In this document: positions 14,293 to 22,557 of the stretch, piece after piece
Position numbering within the stretch: position 1 is the stretch's first letter
How the letters are laid out: every line of letters begins with the position of its first letter
Assembly: GCA_035535315.1 (NCBI GenBank)
Contig: DATLQD010000192.1
Coordinates: forward strand, 1-25,984
Length of the DNA stretch: 25,984 nt
Reading direction: 5' to 3'
Origin: DASQGA01 sp035535315
GTDB lineage: Bacteria > Actinomycetota > Thermoleophilia > Gaiellales > Gaiellaceae
Made by a program: the position numbers and the translations under genes
Notes under the pieces: model-generated
The model's input: the letters and a program-made list of their open reading frames with translations, nothing else
Database searches by the model: none
What the model was told of the DNA's origin: nothing

Positions 14293-14742
14293 TCAGGGAG
14301 CCCAGAGTGACCCGAGGTACACAACGGGGTCCCCGGGCTGCCAGCGCGCCAGGAACCGTTGGATCGGGGGGTGCATGCTCAGGCCGTCGAGCTCGTCGAG
14401 ATCGAAGAGGCGATGCCCGCGAACGGCCGCGTCATGCGACGTCACAGCCTCGAGCGAGCGCCCTCCGAGGAAGCCGGCGAAGATGATGTTCACGACGTGC
14501 TTCGAGCGCGCAGTGCGCGGCGCGATCGAGTCCACGAGGGCCACCGGACCCTCGAGAGGCAGGATGTCGTCAATGCCACACTCCTCCTTCAGTTCTCGCT
14601 GCAGCGCGTCTGCAAGGCTCTCGCCCACATGGACTCCACCGCCCGGCAGAAGCCAGTTATCGCGCCCGTCCTTTTGATGGCGGCAGAGCAGGATCTTCTC
14701 TTCGCGCCGGAGGATCGCACACACCCGGATACGCGGCTCCAT
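14293..14742 (-). CDS. Nudix hydrolase
   Basis: This 149-residue enzyme hydrolyses a nucleoside diphosphate linked to another group. The complete Nudix box, G35-x5-E41-x7-R49-E-L-K-E-E-C-G-I57, lies between strands of the usual fold. The N-terminus PRIRVCAILRREEKILLCRH is the typical first strand pair. The substrate cannot be told; oxidised nucleotides, ADP-ribose and dinucleoside polyphosphates are all possible. The ATG at 14742 overlaps the dut stop by one base (TGATG), with GGAAGG about six nt upstream inside dut, so the two are likely translationally coupled. Pairing with dUTPase suggests nucleotide-pool sanitation. Confidence 0.88.
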   Translation of the reverse strand: MEPRIRVCAILRREEKILLCRHQKDGRDNWLLPGGGVHVGESLADALQRELKEECGIDDILPLEGPVALVDSIAPRTARSKHVVNIIFAGFLGGRSLEAVTSHDAAVRGHRLFDLDELDGLSMHPPIQRFLARWQPGDPVVYLGSLWAP

Positions 14743-15179
14743 CAACTGCCTTCCGACGAGCCGAAGCCTCGCTCGCCACGCTGGCTCTCGGGGAGCTCCT
14801 CGACTTCCGTCGGTCGAACGGCGGCGAACGGCAGGACGACAAGCTGTGCCACACGCTCCCCAGCTTCGGCCGTGAACGTGCGCTCCCGATCCGTGTTCAG
14901 GAGGCAGACTTTGAGCTCGCCGCGATACCCGGAGTCGATAAGCCCGGGTGCATTCACGATCGTGATCCCGTGCCGCGCCGCGAGCCCCGAACGAGGCTGG
15001 ACGAAGCCTGCATGCCCGGATGGAATTGCGATCGAGAGCCCGGTGGAGACGAGCTTCCGCTCCCCGGGGGCGAGCTCGAATCGCTCGCACGCAGCGAGAT
15101 CCAGTCCAGCGTCGTCCTCGTAGGCGCGGTCTGGGAGTCTCGCCTCGGGGCGTAGCCTCCGAACTGGTAGCTCGGTCAC
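14742..15179 (-). CDS. dut: dUTP diphosphatase
   Basis: This 145-residue trimeric-type dUTPase converts dUTP to dUMP and diphosphate, keeping uracil out of DNA and feeding dTMP synthesis. All five motifs are visible: DAGLDL at 23-28, PRSGLA at 62-67, GLIDSGYRG at 79-87 with the catalytic Asp in IDSGYRG, GERVAQ at 107-112, and the P-loop-like RGERGFGSS at 134-142 (family RGxGGFGS, with one Arg for Gly). The length is normal. The GTG start overlaps the hflX stop by four bases. Confidence 0.95.
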   Translation of the reverse strand: MTELPVRRLRPEARLPDRAYEDDAGLDLAACERFELAPGERKLVSTGLSIAIPSGHAGFVQPRSGLAARHGITIVNAPGLIDSGYRGELKVCLLNTDRERTFTAEAGERVAQLVVLPFAAVRPTEVEELPESQRGERGFGSSEGS

Positions 15180-16480
15180 CGCTGCGTTGCCCGCGCCGGG
15201 CTCTCCACGACCAGATAGGGGGCAAACCGAGCCGCGTCGCCGCGTGGAAGCCGTGCCACCACGAGCACACCATCTGGGCGATCGACGCGCTCCTCGATCG
15301 GCGCCCCGAGTCCGTAGAGCTCGGCCAGCACGTTTCCCTCTCCGTGGGGAACGAGCATTCGCACGCGCTCGAAGCGGCCCGAGAACCGCTGCGCAATGCG
15401 CGCTTTGAGCTCGGCAAGGCCTTCGCCCGTCGCGGCCGAGACCTGGATCGAACCGGAGAAGCGGTTCGTAAGCCGGCGGCGCCGGAGCGGGTCGACGCGA
15501 TCGATCTTGTTCAGCACGAACTCGACCGGAAGCTCGGACGCCCCGATCTCGCGCAGAACAGAATCGACCGCCTCGACCAGCTCCTCCAAGCTTTCATCCG
15601 TCCTGGACGAATCCGCAACGTGCAGGATGAGGTCGGAGAAGAGGGTTTCCTCCAGGGTCGCTGCGAAGCCCTGCACCAGTTGATGCGGGAGCCTTCGGAT
15701 GAATCCGACCGTGTCGGTGATGAGGTACCGTCGGCCTTCGTGCTCGAAGCCGCGCGTCGTTGGATCGAGCGTCTCGAAGAGGCGATCGTTGACGGATACA
15801 TCCGCTCCGGTGAGCGCGTTCAGGAGAGTCGACTTGCCCGCGTTCGTGTATCCGGCGAGAGAGACCACCGGCGTCTCCCCAGACTGGCGATGCTTTCGCT
15901 GCGTCTCCCGACCCCGCCCCAGCCGTCGTAGACGCTCGCGGAGAACCCCGATACGCCGGCGGGCCAGCCGCCGGTCGGTCTCGAGCTGCGATTCGCCAGG
16001 CCCTCGGGTTCCGATGCCGCCGCCGAGGCGCTCCAGGTGCTGCCACAGGCCTCGCATGCGCGGCAGGTTGTATTCGAGTTGTGCCAGCTCGACCTGCAGC
16101 TTTCCCTCAGCCGTGACGGCGTGCTGCGCGAAGATGTCCAGGATGAGCTGGGTGCGGTCGACGACCCGTAGCTTGAACTCGTCCTCGAGGCGCCGCTGCT
16201 GGCCGGGATCCAGGTCGTCGTCGATGACGACGGACTCGGCCTCAGCCTCGGCGACCGCGGCTTTCAGCTCGAGGAGCTTTCCCTTCCCGACGTAGGTCCG
16301 AGCATCCGGTGACGGGCGCCGCTGCACGAGCTCACCGACCGGTAGAACGCCCGCGGTCCGAAGCAGCTCGCGAAGCTCGCCCAGCTCCTCCTCGGCGTCG
16401 GCGCCCTGCGGCAGGACCGCGACGAGGAATCCTCGCTCGGGCTCCGCCCCCGGTGCGGGGTCGGGCTGGTGTGGACTCAC
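15176..16480 (-). CDS. hflX: GTPase HflX
   Basis: This 434-residue ribosome-associated GTPase splits or rescues stalled 70S ribosomes under stress in characterised bacteria. The N-terminal HflX domain includes RTYVGKGKLLEL and the diagnostic GIGTRGPGESQLETDRR at 155-171. The G domain has G1 GYTNAGKST at 210-218, G2 near TTRGF, G3 DTVGF at 256-260 and G4 NKID at 324-327. A short C-terminal domain follows. The GTG at 16480 lies seven bp after the aminotransferase stop. Its 3' end overlaps dut by four bases, making a tight dapF-dapL-hflX-dut-Nudix run. Confidence 0.95.
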   Translation of the reverse strand: MSPHQPDPAPGAEPERGFLVAVLPQGADAEEELGELRELLRTAGVLPVGELVQRRPSPDARTYVGKGKLLELKAAVAEAEAESVVIDDDLDPGQQRRLEDEFKLRVVDRTQLILDIFAQHAVTAEGKLQVELAQLEYNLPRMRGLWQHLERLGGGIGTRGPGESQLETDRRLARRRIGVLRERLRRLGRGRETQRKHRQSGETPVVSLAGYTNAGKSTLLNALTGADVSVNDRLFETLDPTTRGFEHEGRRYLITDTVGFIRRLPHQLVQGFAATLEETLFSDLILHVADSSRTDESLEELVEAVDSVLREIGASELPVEFVLNKIDRVDPLRRRRLTNRFSGSIQVSAATGEGLAELKARIAQRFSGRFERVRMLVPHGEGNVLAELYGLGAPIEERVDRPDGVLVVARLPRGDAARFAPYLVVESPARATQR

Positions 16481-16487
16481 GCTGAGA

Positions 16488-17663
16488 TTATGCCCGGGCG
16501 CTGATGTCGAGCGAAGACGCGATCCTGCTCGCAGCCTCCTCGAGCCGGTCGTCGGGAACGGTCAGGGAGATCCGCACGAAGCCTTCCCCGCTCGGCCCAA
16601 ACGAGGGGCCGGGCGAGACGACGACGCCCGCTTCCTCCAGGATGAGCTCGGTAAAGCGGGCCGACGACTGGCCCTCCGGGACGCCAACCCAGATATAGGG
16701 GGTCGCTTGCGGAGGCTTTGCCGGGAGGCCGATGGCCGTGAGCGCGCCCACCATGAGATCGCGACGACGCCGGTAGATCTCCGACATCTCCTTGGGGAAC
16801 GAGCGTGCCTCCCGGAGCGCGGCGACGCCTGCCAACTGAATTGCCTCGAACATCCCCGAGTCGAGGTTTGTCTTGAGTTGCCGGTACCGCTCGACCACAT
16901 GGTGGTTGCCGGCGATCCAGCCGATGCGCCAGCCCGTCAGGTTCCAACCCTTGGAGAGTGAAAAGACCTCGGCCCCAACCTCTCGGGCGCCGGGAGTCTC
17001 GAGAAAGCTCGGGGGTCGATGTCCGTCGAACGCCAGCTCGGTGTACGACGCGTCATGGATGACAATGAGGTCGTGCGTCCCGGCGAATTCCACCGCTTCC
17101 TCGAAGAAGCCGGGGACAACCGTCGCCCCGGTGGGGTTGTTGGGGTAGTTCAGGAAGAGGAGGTTCGCGGCCGCCCGAACGTCCTCGGGAATGCTCGTCA
17201 AATCCGGCATGAAGCCTCGCTCGGGCCGAAGCGGCAAATAGTGCACCGTCGCCTCCGCAAACACCGGGCCGGACGTGTAAGGAGGATATCCGGGCTCGGG
17301 AGACAGGCAGACGTCTCCGGGGTCGAGGCAGGCAAGCGCGATATGGGCCACCCCCTCCTTCCCCCCCAGCACGGGTATGGCCTCTGTCACGGGGTCGATG
17401 GTGACTCCAAAGCGATCCGCGTAGAACTCCGCCACGGCCTCGCGGAAAGCCGGAAGCCCCTGGTTCGTCGGGTAGCGGTGCCTCGCGGGGTCGGCCACTG
17501 CGCGCTGCATGGCGTCGACCACCGGAGCAGGGCTCGGAAGGTCCGGGTCGCCGATCCCGAGACTGATGACGTCGACTCCCGTCGCACGCTTCTCGGCGAT
17601 CTTCCGCTCGAGCTCCGCGAAGAGATAGGGCGGGACCGCGTCGAGGCGGCGAGCGAACCTCAC
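16488..17663 (-). CDS. dapL: LL-diaminopimelate aminotransferase (DapL-like), class I/II
   Basis: This 391-residue PLP enzyme has the DapL-type N-terminus (RRLDAVPPYLFAELERKIAE, then GIGDPDLPSP), the NYPNNPTGA motif at 172-180, Asp/Tyr of the cofactor site in IHDASY around 202-207, the Schiff-base Lys238 in SLSKGWNLTGWR, and a C-terminal RISL arginine near 365-370. DapL converts tetrahydrodipicolinate directly to LL-diaminopimelate using glutamate, bypassing the acyl intermediates. The GTG start overlaps the dapF stop as GTGA, and dapF encodes the next step, which supports the assignment. An N-succinyl-DAP or other aspartate-family aminotransferase remains possible, as these enzymes are hard to separate by sequence. 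Confidence 0.75.
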   Translation of the reverse strand: MRFARRLDAVPPYLFAELERKIAEKRATGVDVISLGIGDPDLPSPAPVVDAMQRAVADPARHRYPTNQGLPAFREAVAEFYADRFGVTIDPVTEAIPVLGGKEGVAHIALACLDPGDVCLSPEPGYPPYTSGPVFAEATVHYLPLRPERGFMPDLTSIPEDVRAAANLLFLNYPNNPTGATVVPGFFEEAVEFAGTHDLIVIHDASYTELAFDGHRPPSFLETPGAREVGAEVFSLSKGWNLTGWRIGWIAGNHHVVERYRQLKTNLDSGMFEAIQLAGVAALREARSFPKEMSEIYRRRRDLMVGALTAIGLPAKPPQATPYIWVGVPEGQSSARFTELILEEAGVVVSPGPSFGPSGEGFVRISLTVPDDRLEEAASRIASSLDISARA

Positions 17664-18454
17664 GCCCCGAGCTCCTCGAGGAGCTCCGCGGCCACGGTGC
17701 CCGTGCAGATCTCCTGCGCGGGTCCAGTCAAACGAGCTTGCATCTGTTCGTCCAGCTCGACGAGGAGCTCGCCGCCCGCGAGGTGAACGGTGACAGGGCT
17801 GTCGCACCAGCCCCGCGCCACTGCCGCGCCTGCGACGGCACAAGCGCTCGTGCCGGAGGAGAGCGTCTCCCCCGCCCCCCTCTCCCAGACGGCGACAGTC
17901 GCGTCGCTCCGAGAGTCGATACGTACGAGCTGCACGTTCGTCCGCTCGAGAAAGCGTGGATGGTTCTCCACGAGCGGGCCTAGCCGCAGGAGCTCGGTGC
18001 GCTCAGGATCTCTGCGGATGACCGCGTGCGGGTTGCCGACCGAAACGGGCGTGAACTCGAGCGCCAGTCCGTCGACTTCGAGCTTCTCCGGATCGCCAAC
18101 CTCCACGCGCCCCATCTGGGTCTCTACCTGGAGCCCTCCTCGCATCGTTGCAGTGACCTCCCGAGGGCCGACCGTCACCCTGACCTCGTCCCGTCCCGTC
18201 TCCCGCGCCAGCCAACGCGCAGCGATCCGCGTCCCGTTTCCCGAGAGTTCGGCCGTCGAGCCGTCCGGGTTCCAGATCACAACCTCCATGCTCGCGCCGG
18301 AGACAGATGTCACCTCGAGGATCCCGTCCGATCCGATGCCAAAGTGGTAGTCACATAGCCGCTGGACGACCCGAGCCTCGAGCGGCGCGCCAGCCTCAGC
18401 CCGCTCGATGAGCAGGTAATCGTTGCCGAGTCCGTGCCACTTCGAGAATCTCAT
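17660..18454 (-). CDS. dapF: Diaminopimelate epimerase homologue lacking both catalytic cysteines
   Basis: This 264-residue protein has the two-lobed DapF fold and its diagnostic motifs: KWHGLGNDYLLIE at 5-17, FGIGSDGIL at 38-46, WNPDGSTAEL at 61-70, SVGNPHAV at 138-145 and ERGAGET at 191-197. DapF interconverts LL- and meso-diaminopimelate using two cysteines as acid and base. Here both are serine: S71 in ELSGNGTR (family CGNG) and S200 in ETLSSGTSACA (family ACGTGACA). I checked both codons (TCG and TCC). The gene is otherwise intact and sits in its usual place next to miaA, so decay is unlikely. It may be a lineage-specific variant with altered mechanism. ATG 18454 lies inside the 3' end of miaA (59-bp overlap). 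Confidence 0.88.
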   Translation of the reverse strand: MRFSKWHGLGNDYLLIERAEAGAPLEARVVQRLCDYHFGIGSDGILEVTSVSGASMEVVIWNPDGSTAELSGNGTRIAARWLARETGRDEVRVTVGPREVTATMRGGLQVETQMGRVEVGDPEKLEVDGLALEFTPVSVGNPHAVIRRDPERTELLRLGPLVENHPRFLERTNVQLVRIDSRSDATVAVWERGAGETLSSGTSACAVAGAAVARGWCDSPVTVHLAGGELLVELDEQMQARLTGPAQEICTGTVAAELLEELGA

Positions 18455-19319
18455 CGGCGATCTCGCCAGGGGGGCGATCGGCGGACAGGCTAACGATGCC
18501 CGGAATCCTGCGCATCCACTTACGCTGATACGCGGCGTACCGCGTCGTCCTGGCTACGAGTCCATCGATCGCTTCGCTGCGAGGTAGCTCGGCGACCTCA
18601 CGGAGTCCGATGACCTGGCCTGCGGTGGCGGAGATCGTGCCGGCAAGCGCACGTCGTACTTCCTCCTCGACGCCGCGATCGAACATCTGGTGGGCACGCT
18701 GGACGATGCGCTTCCCTAGCACGTCCCTCGGCACGTGGAGGCCAAAGACGACTGTTGGGTGCCGGACGTCCTCGGACCAGAGCTTGCTTGCCACCGGTGC
18801 GAGCGAGCCTCCTGACTCGGCCAGCTCAAGCGCGCGAACGACTCTCTTCCTGTCGTTTGCGTGAACGACCGACGCGGCTCGAGGATCGCGGTCGCGGAGC
18901 ACCGCATGGGCTCCTTCCGGTCCGAGTCGCTCGTAGAGGTTCTCGATCCGCTCGCGGGCTCCCCGCGCGGGCGCGGGCGGCAACCCGAGCTCGGAGAGGG
19001 CCGCGCGCAGATAGAGACCCGTTCCCCCGACCACCACGGCAGTCCTCGCGGACGCGCGAGCTTCGTCGACGACGTCGTGGGCCAATGTCGCATACTCGCC
19101 GACAGAAGCCTCGTGGTCGAGCTCCCAGATCCCAACTAGCCTCGTCGGCTCCTCAGGCTGGTTCGTCAGGATCGCAAGCCCCCGGTACGCCTGCATCGAG
19201 TCAGCCGACACGAGCTCCGCCGGGATTCGTTCGGCGATCGCGCTCGCGACCTCGCTCTTTCCCGTAGCGGTAGCGCCGAAGATCGCGATCACAGGAAGGC
19301 CGGCCCGACCGTTACTCAC
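18396..19319 (-). CDS. miaA: tRNA dimethylallyltransferase MiaA
   Basis: This 307-residue enzyme transfers a dimethylallyl group to N6 of A37 in tRNAs reading UNN codons. The P-loop GATATGKS is at 15-22, followed by the conserved SADSMQAYRGLAILTNQP at about 38-55, VVVGGTGLYLRAAL and the DPRAAS..H.ND.KR.VRALE segment. The C-terminal region has the family's QVIGLREV and TRRYAAYQRKW-type motifs (TTRYAAYQRKWMRR). GTG 19319 places the P-loop at the usual distance; a later GTG (codon 10) would cut into the first strand. It precedes dapF with overlap. MiaB, the next enzyme on the same nucleotide, is just upstream. Confidence 0.94.
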   Translation of the reverse strand: MSNGRAGLPVIAIFGATATGKSEVASAIAERIPAELVSADSMQAYRGLAILTNQPEEPTRLVGIWELDHEASVGEYATLAHDVVDEARASARTAVVVGGTGLYLRAALSELGLPPAPARGARERIENLYERLGPEGAHAVLRDRDPRAASVVHANDRKRVVRALELAESGGSLAPVASKLWSEDVRHPTVVFGLHVPRDVLGKRIVQRAHQMFDRGVEEEVRRALAGTISATAGQVIGLREVAELPRSEAIDGLVARTTRYAAYQRKWMRRIPGIVSLSADRPPGEIADEILEVARTRQRLPAHRAG

Positions 19320-19426
19320 TTCGCTATCCGTTCGGGGCACCCCAACCCACCACCCGCTTGCGATCGTAGATAGGAAAACCGCGCGTGTGGTGCGCACACA
19401 GTGTCCAGAGTGTGCCCTGTTCGTGT

Positions 19427-20746
19427 CTAGGCAGCTACGAGCGCGGTCTCGGTGCCGCGAAGCGTCGTCGACGTCGCACCTTCGATGCGAACGGCGGCCA
19501 ACTGCCCTGCGCGGGCCCTGCCGTGGAAGTTGACCGTGGTGTTCCGACGGGTCTTGCCCCTCAGGATGCATGGATCCGTACGGCTCGGACCCTCCACGAG
19601 AACCTCTTCGATGCGACCCACGCGGTTTGTGTTTCGGCTCGCCGCGACTCGCTGGACGACCTCGACGAGCCGCTGGATTCGCTCGCCCTTCGTTTCCTCT
19701 GGCACTTGGTCGGGCATCGAGGCGGCGTCTGTGCCTCGGCGCGGGCTGAAGACAAACGTGAAGGCGCCGTCGAACCCGACCTCCTCGACAGCCTCGAGGG
19801 TCTCGTCGAAGTCTTGCTCGGTCTCGCCTGGGAACCCGACGATGAGGTCGGTCGTCAACGCAAGATCGGGAATTGCCGTGCGCATCCTCGCGACAAGGGC
19901 GAGGTAGCGCTCTCGGGAGTACGTCCGCCGCATCGCTTTCAGGAGCCGCGTCGAGCCTGACTGGAGCGGCAGGTGGGCGTGCTCGCAAACGGCTGCGCAC
20001 TCGGCCATCGCAGCGATGACCTCCTCGCGGAAGTCCTTGGGGTGCGGGCTCGTGAAACGAATCCGGTCGATCCCCTCAACCGAGTCGACGGCGCGCAGAA
20101 GCTCGCCGAACCCGGTTCGAATGTCGGGAACGAGGTCCCGCCCCCAGGAGTTCACGTTCTGGCCTAGCAGCGTGACTTCTCTAACCCCGTCCGCTGCAAG
20201 CGAGGTGACCTCCGCGAGGATGTCTCCGGGTCGCCTGCTCTGCTCCCGCCCGCGGACGGACGGCACGATGCAGTACGAGCATTTCGAGTTGCAGCCCATC
20301 GAGATCTGGAGCCAGGCCTGATACCTCCGTTCACGACGAGCCGGAAGGTCGCCGGCGAAGCTGTCCCACCTGGCAAAGCGACCCCTGGGTGCCTCTCCCC
20401 CGGCTCCGAGCCAGTCCGCTAGGTGAGGGATGGAGCCTGGTCCGAAGGCGACGTCGACGTAAGGGTAGAGCTCAAACAACCGCTCCCGTTGCGCCTCGGC
20501 ATAGCAACCGCCGACCGCGAGGACCTTGCTCTGGTCAGCCTCCTTCAGCGCCCGTGCCTGCTCTAGGTGGGCCACGAACCGTTGATCGGGCTTTTCGCGG
20601 ATCGTGCACGTGTTGAAGACGATGACATCTGCCTCTTGCTGGGTTGGCGCTTCTCCGAGGCCGATCGATTCCAGCATGCCTTTGATCCGCTCCGAGTCGT
20701 GGGCGTTCATCTGGCATCCGAACGTCGTAACGTGGTAGCGCTTCAC
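19427..20746 (-). CDS. miaB: tRNA-2-methylthio-N6-dimethylallyladenosine synthase MiaB
   Basis: This 439-residue radical-SAM methylthiotransferase acts on i6A37 made by MiaA to give ms2i6A37. The N-terminal cluster cysteines are C11 (TFGCQMN), C47 (FNTCTIRE) and C81 (GGCYAEA). The radical-SAM cluster is C152-x3-C156-x2-C159 (GCNSKCSYCIVP). The SPHPKDF, HLPLQSGS and GFPGETEQDF motifs follow, and the C-terminal TRAM domain covers about 370-435. The length and layout match MiaB rather than RimO or MtaB. ATG 20746 lies 28 bp after the rny stop. A 107-bp gap to miaA contains short GTGTG/CACAC repeats but no clear promoter. Confidence 0.96.
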   Translation of the reverse strand: MKRYHVTTFGCQMNAHDSERIKGMLESIGLGEAPTQQEADVIVFNTCTIREKPDQRFVAHLEQARALKEADQSKVLAVGGCYAEAQRERLFELYPYVDVAFGPGSIPHLADWLGAGGEAPRGRFARWDSFAGDLPARRERRYQAWLQISMGCNSKCSYCIVPSVRGREQSRRPGDILAEVTSLAADGVREVTLLGQNVNSWGRDLVPDIRTGFGELLRAVDSVEGIDRIRFTSPHPKDFREEVIAAMAECAAVCEHAHLPLQSGSTRLLKAMRRTYSRERYLALVARMRTAIPDLALTTDLIVGFPGETEQDFDETLEAVEEVGFDGAFTFVFSPRRGTDAASMPDQVPEETKGERIQRLVEVVQRVAASRNTNRVGRIEEVLVEGPSRTDPCILRGKTRRNTTVNFHGRARAGQLAAVRIEGATSTTLRGTETALVAA

Positions 20747-20774
20747 GGGCTTCTAGGGTAACCGTCCTTCCGGC

Positions 20775-22313
20775 TCACTTCGCGAACTCGACAGCGCGTG
20801 ACTCCCGGATGACGGTCACCTTGATCTGGCCCGGATACTCGAGTTGCTCCTCGATCTCGCGAGCGATCTCGTGAGACAGGAGCGTTGCCTCGTCGTCGTC
20901 GATCTCACCCGGCTTGACTATGACGCGCACCTCCCGTCCTGCCTGGAGGGCGTATACCCGCTCCACGCCCTTCTTCGCCATCGCAAGCTGCTCGAGCGTC
21001 TCGAGCCGCTTCACGTAGTTCTCGAGGCTCTCGCCACGAGCGCCAGGCCGCGAGGCGGAGATCGCGTCGGCGGCAATGACGAGGATCGCCTCGACGGTCT
21101 GCGGCTGCACCTCGTAGTGGTGAGCTTCGACGGCGTGGACGACGTGCTGCGACTCGCCGAACTTCTTCGCCTGCTGAGCGGAGATCGCCGCGTGCGACCC
21201 CTCAACTTCGTGCGTCATGGCCTTGCCGATGTCGTGCAGGAGAGCGGCTCGCTTTGCGTTCTTCACGCTTGCCCCAAGCTCCGCCGCCATGATTCCGGCC
21301 AGGTGGGCGCACTCGAGGGAGTGCTTGAGGATGTTCTGTCCGTAGCTCGTGCGGTACCGGAGGCGCCCGAGTAGCTTCACGAGCTCCTCGTGCATCGTGC
21401 CGCAGTTCGCCTCGAAAACGGCCTGCTCGCCGGCCTGACGTATGTGTTCTTCGATCTCCGTCTTCGACTGGTAGTACATCTCTTCGATCCGGGATGGATG
21501 AATTCGCCCGTCCTCGACGAGCTTCGCGAGGGTGAGCTTTGCGACTTCCCTGCGCACGCCGTCGAATGACGAGAGGACGACCGCCTGAGGCGTGTCATCG
21601 ATGATGAAATCGACCCCGGTCAGGTTCTCGAGCGCACGGATGTTCCTGCCCTCCCGCCCGATGATGCGGCCTTTCATGTCATCAGAAGGAAGCGAGACGA
21701 GTGAGACGGTTGTCTCGGCGGCATGGCTTGCGGCGACGCGCTGCAGGGCGTCCGCAACGAGGTTCCGCGCCCGCCGGCGCGCATCGGCCTGGGCGTCCTC
21801 TTCGACCTGACGCACCATGCGCGCCATCTCATGCCGTACGAGCTCCTCAGAACGCTCGAGGAGCTGCCGCTTCGCGTCCACCGCGGAGAGACCCGAGATG
21901 CGCTCGAGCTCAGCCACCTGCGCGTCCTTTGCGGTTTTCAGGTCCTCCTGAAGCTGCTTCAGGTGCGCCTCTCGATCTGCGACCCCTTGCTCGCGTCGCT
22001 CGTGCTCGGTCAATTTGCGGTCTACAGCCTCTTCCTTCGCGAGTACGCGTTGCTCGACCTTGATCACCTCGGCTCGCCTGTCCTTCAGCTCGTGCTCGAC
22101 CTCGGTTCGGAGCCGTAGGGCCTCCTCGCGCGTCTCCACCTGCGCTTCGCGGCGAATTGCCTCCGCGCTACGCTCCGCGTCTTCCAGGAGCCGCAGACGT
22201 TCGTCGTTCGCGGCCGTAACTTTCCGCCCGGCCAGAACGGGCATCCCGACCGTGACCCCGAGCACCGCGCCGAGCACTACCCCAGCAAGCAGGAGGCCAA
22301 TCAGAATCACCAT
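20775..22313 (-). CDS. rny: Ribonuclease Y
   Basis: This 512-residue membrane-anchored endoribonuclease starts bulk mRNA decay in many Gram-positive bacteria. Residues 1-27 form the single N-terminal span; about 30-185 is a long charged coiled coil; the KH domain carries GRIIGREGRN at 215-224; the HD catalytic domain carries HD at 360-361 (LLHDIGKAM) with HSLECAHLAG before it; and the C-terminal RNase Y domain ends with VTVIRESRAVEFAK. The length is typical. ATG 22313 follows GTAGGAG by six or seven nt. It sits between recX and miaB. Confidence 0.96.
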   Translation of the reverse strand: MVILIGLLLAGVVLGAVLGVTVGMPVLAGRKVTAANDERLRLLEDAERSAEAIRREAQVETREEALRLRTEVEHELKDRRAEVIKVEQRVLAKEEAVDRKLTEHERREQGVADREAHLKQLQEDLKTAKDAQVAELERISGLSAVDAKRQLLERSEELVRHEMARMVRQVEEDAQADARRRARNLVADALQRVAASHAAETTVSLVSLPSDDMKGRIIGREGRNIRALENLTGVDFIIDDTPQAVVLSSFDGVRREVAKLTLAKLVEDGRIHPSRIEEMYYQSKTEIEEHIRQAGEQAVFEANCGTMHEELVKLLGRLRYRTSYGQNILKHSLECAHLAGIMAAELGASVKNAKRAALLHDIGKAMTHEVEGSHAAISAQQAKKFGESQHVVHAVEAHHYEVQPQTVEAILVIAADAISASRPGARGESLENYVKRLETLEQLAMAKKGVERVYALQAGREVRVIVKPGEIDDDEATLLSHEIAREIEEQLEYPGQIKVTVIRESRAVEFAK

Positions 22314-22557
22314 TGCTCGCTCCTACTGTCGAGCCTGTAGGAACGGCATTCCCAAATCGGATGCGAGCGTCGTGAAGAGCGCCTCGCAGAGGCCCTACGG
22401 TCTCGTTTGAGTGCTCCTCCGTCTGCTCGCGCTGTGTCTCATGGTCTCGTTCTTCAGGTGAAGTCGAACGTGCTGGTCAAAGAGTCCGATTCGGCGAAAA
22501 GCCGTTTCGTGCAGGCATTTGTGTTGAGAAACGAATGTGCTTCCATCGTATCTCCGC
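22314..22557. other. 244-bp gap between recX and rny
   Basis: This is the largest gap in the recA-to-Nudix block and the likely place for a promoter driving rny onwards. It is less G+C-rich than its flanks. It contains a hairpin GCCTC-GCA-GAGGC at 22381-22393, which could end recA-recX transcripts, and a TACGAT -10-like hexamer on the minus strand near 22546-22551. A possible 30-codon frame is listed separately. No LexA/SOS box is evident. Confidence 0.4.
22454..22546 (-). CDS. Possible 30-residue small protein upstream of rny
   Basis: ATG 22546 is preceded by GGAG at a five-nt spacing, a good ribosome-binding site, and the frame runs 30 codons to TGA at 22456-22454. The peptide begins MEAHSFLNTNACTKRL and is polar, with no membrane segment or recognisable motif. 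Codon third positions are less G+C-rich than in neighbouring genes, which argues against a long-standing gene but would suit a short regulatory leader peptide. It may be chance. Confidence 0.22.
   Translation of the reverse strand: MEAHSFLNTNACTKRLFAESDSLTSTFDFT

Noticed and set aside
17660..18454. dapF as a pseudogene
   Set aside because: The frame is full length, all non-catalytic motifs are kept, and it is coupled to its neighbours; only the two cysteines differ.
22314..22557. tRNA or known small RNA in the recX-rny gap
   Set aside because: No cloverleaf, T-loop or 6S-like structure could be drawn; only short hairpins are present.
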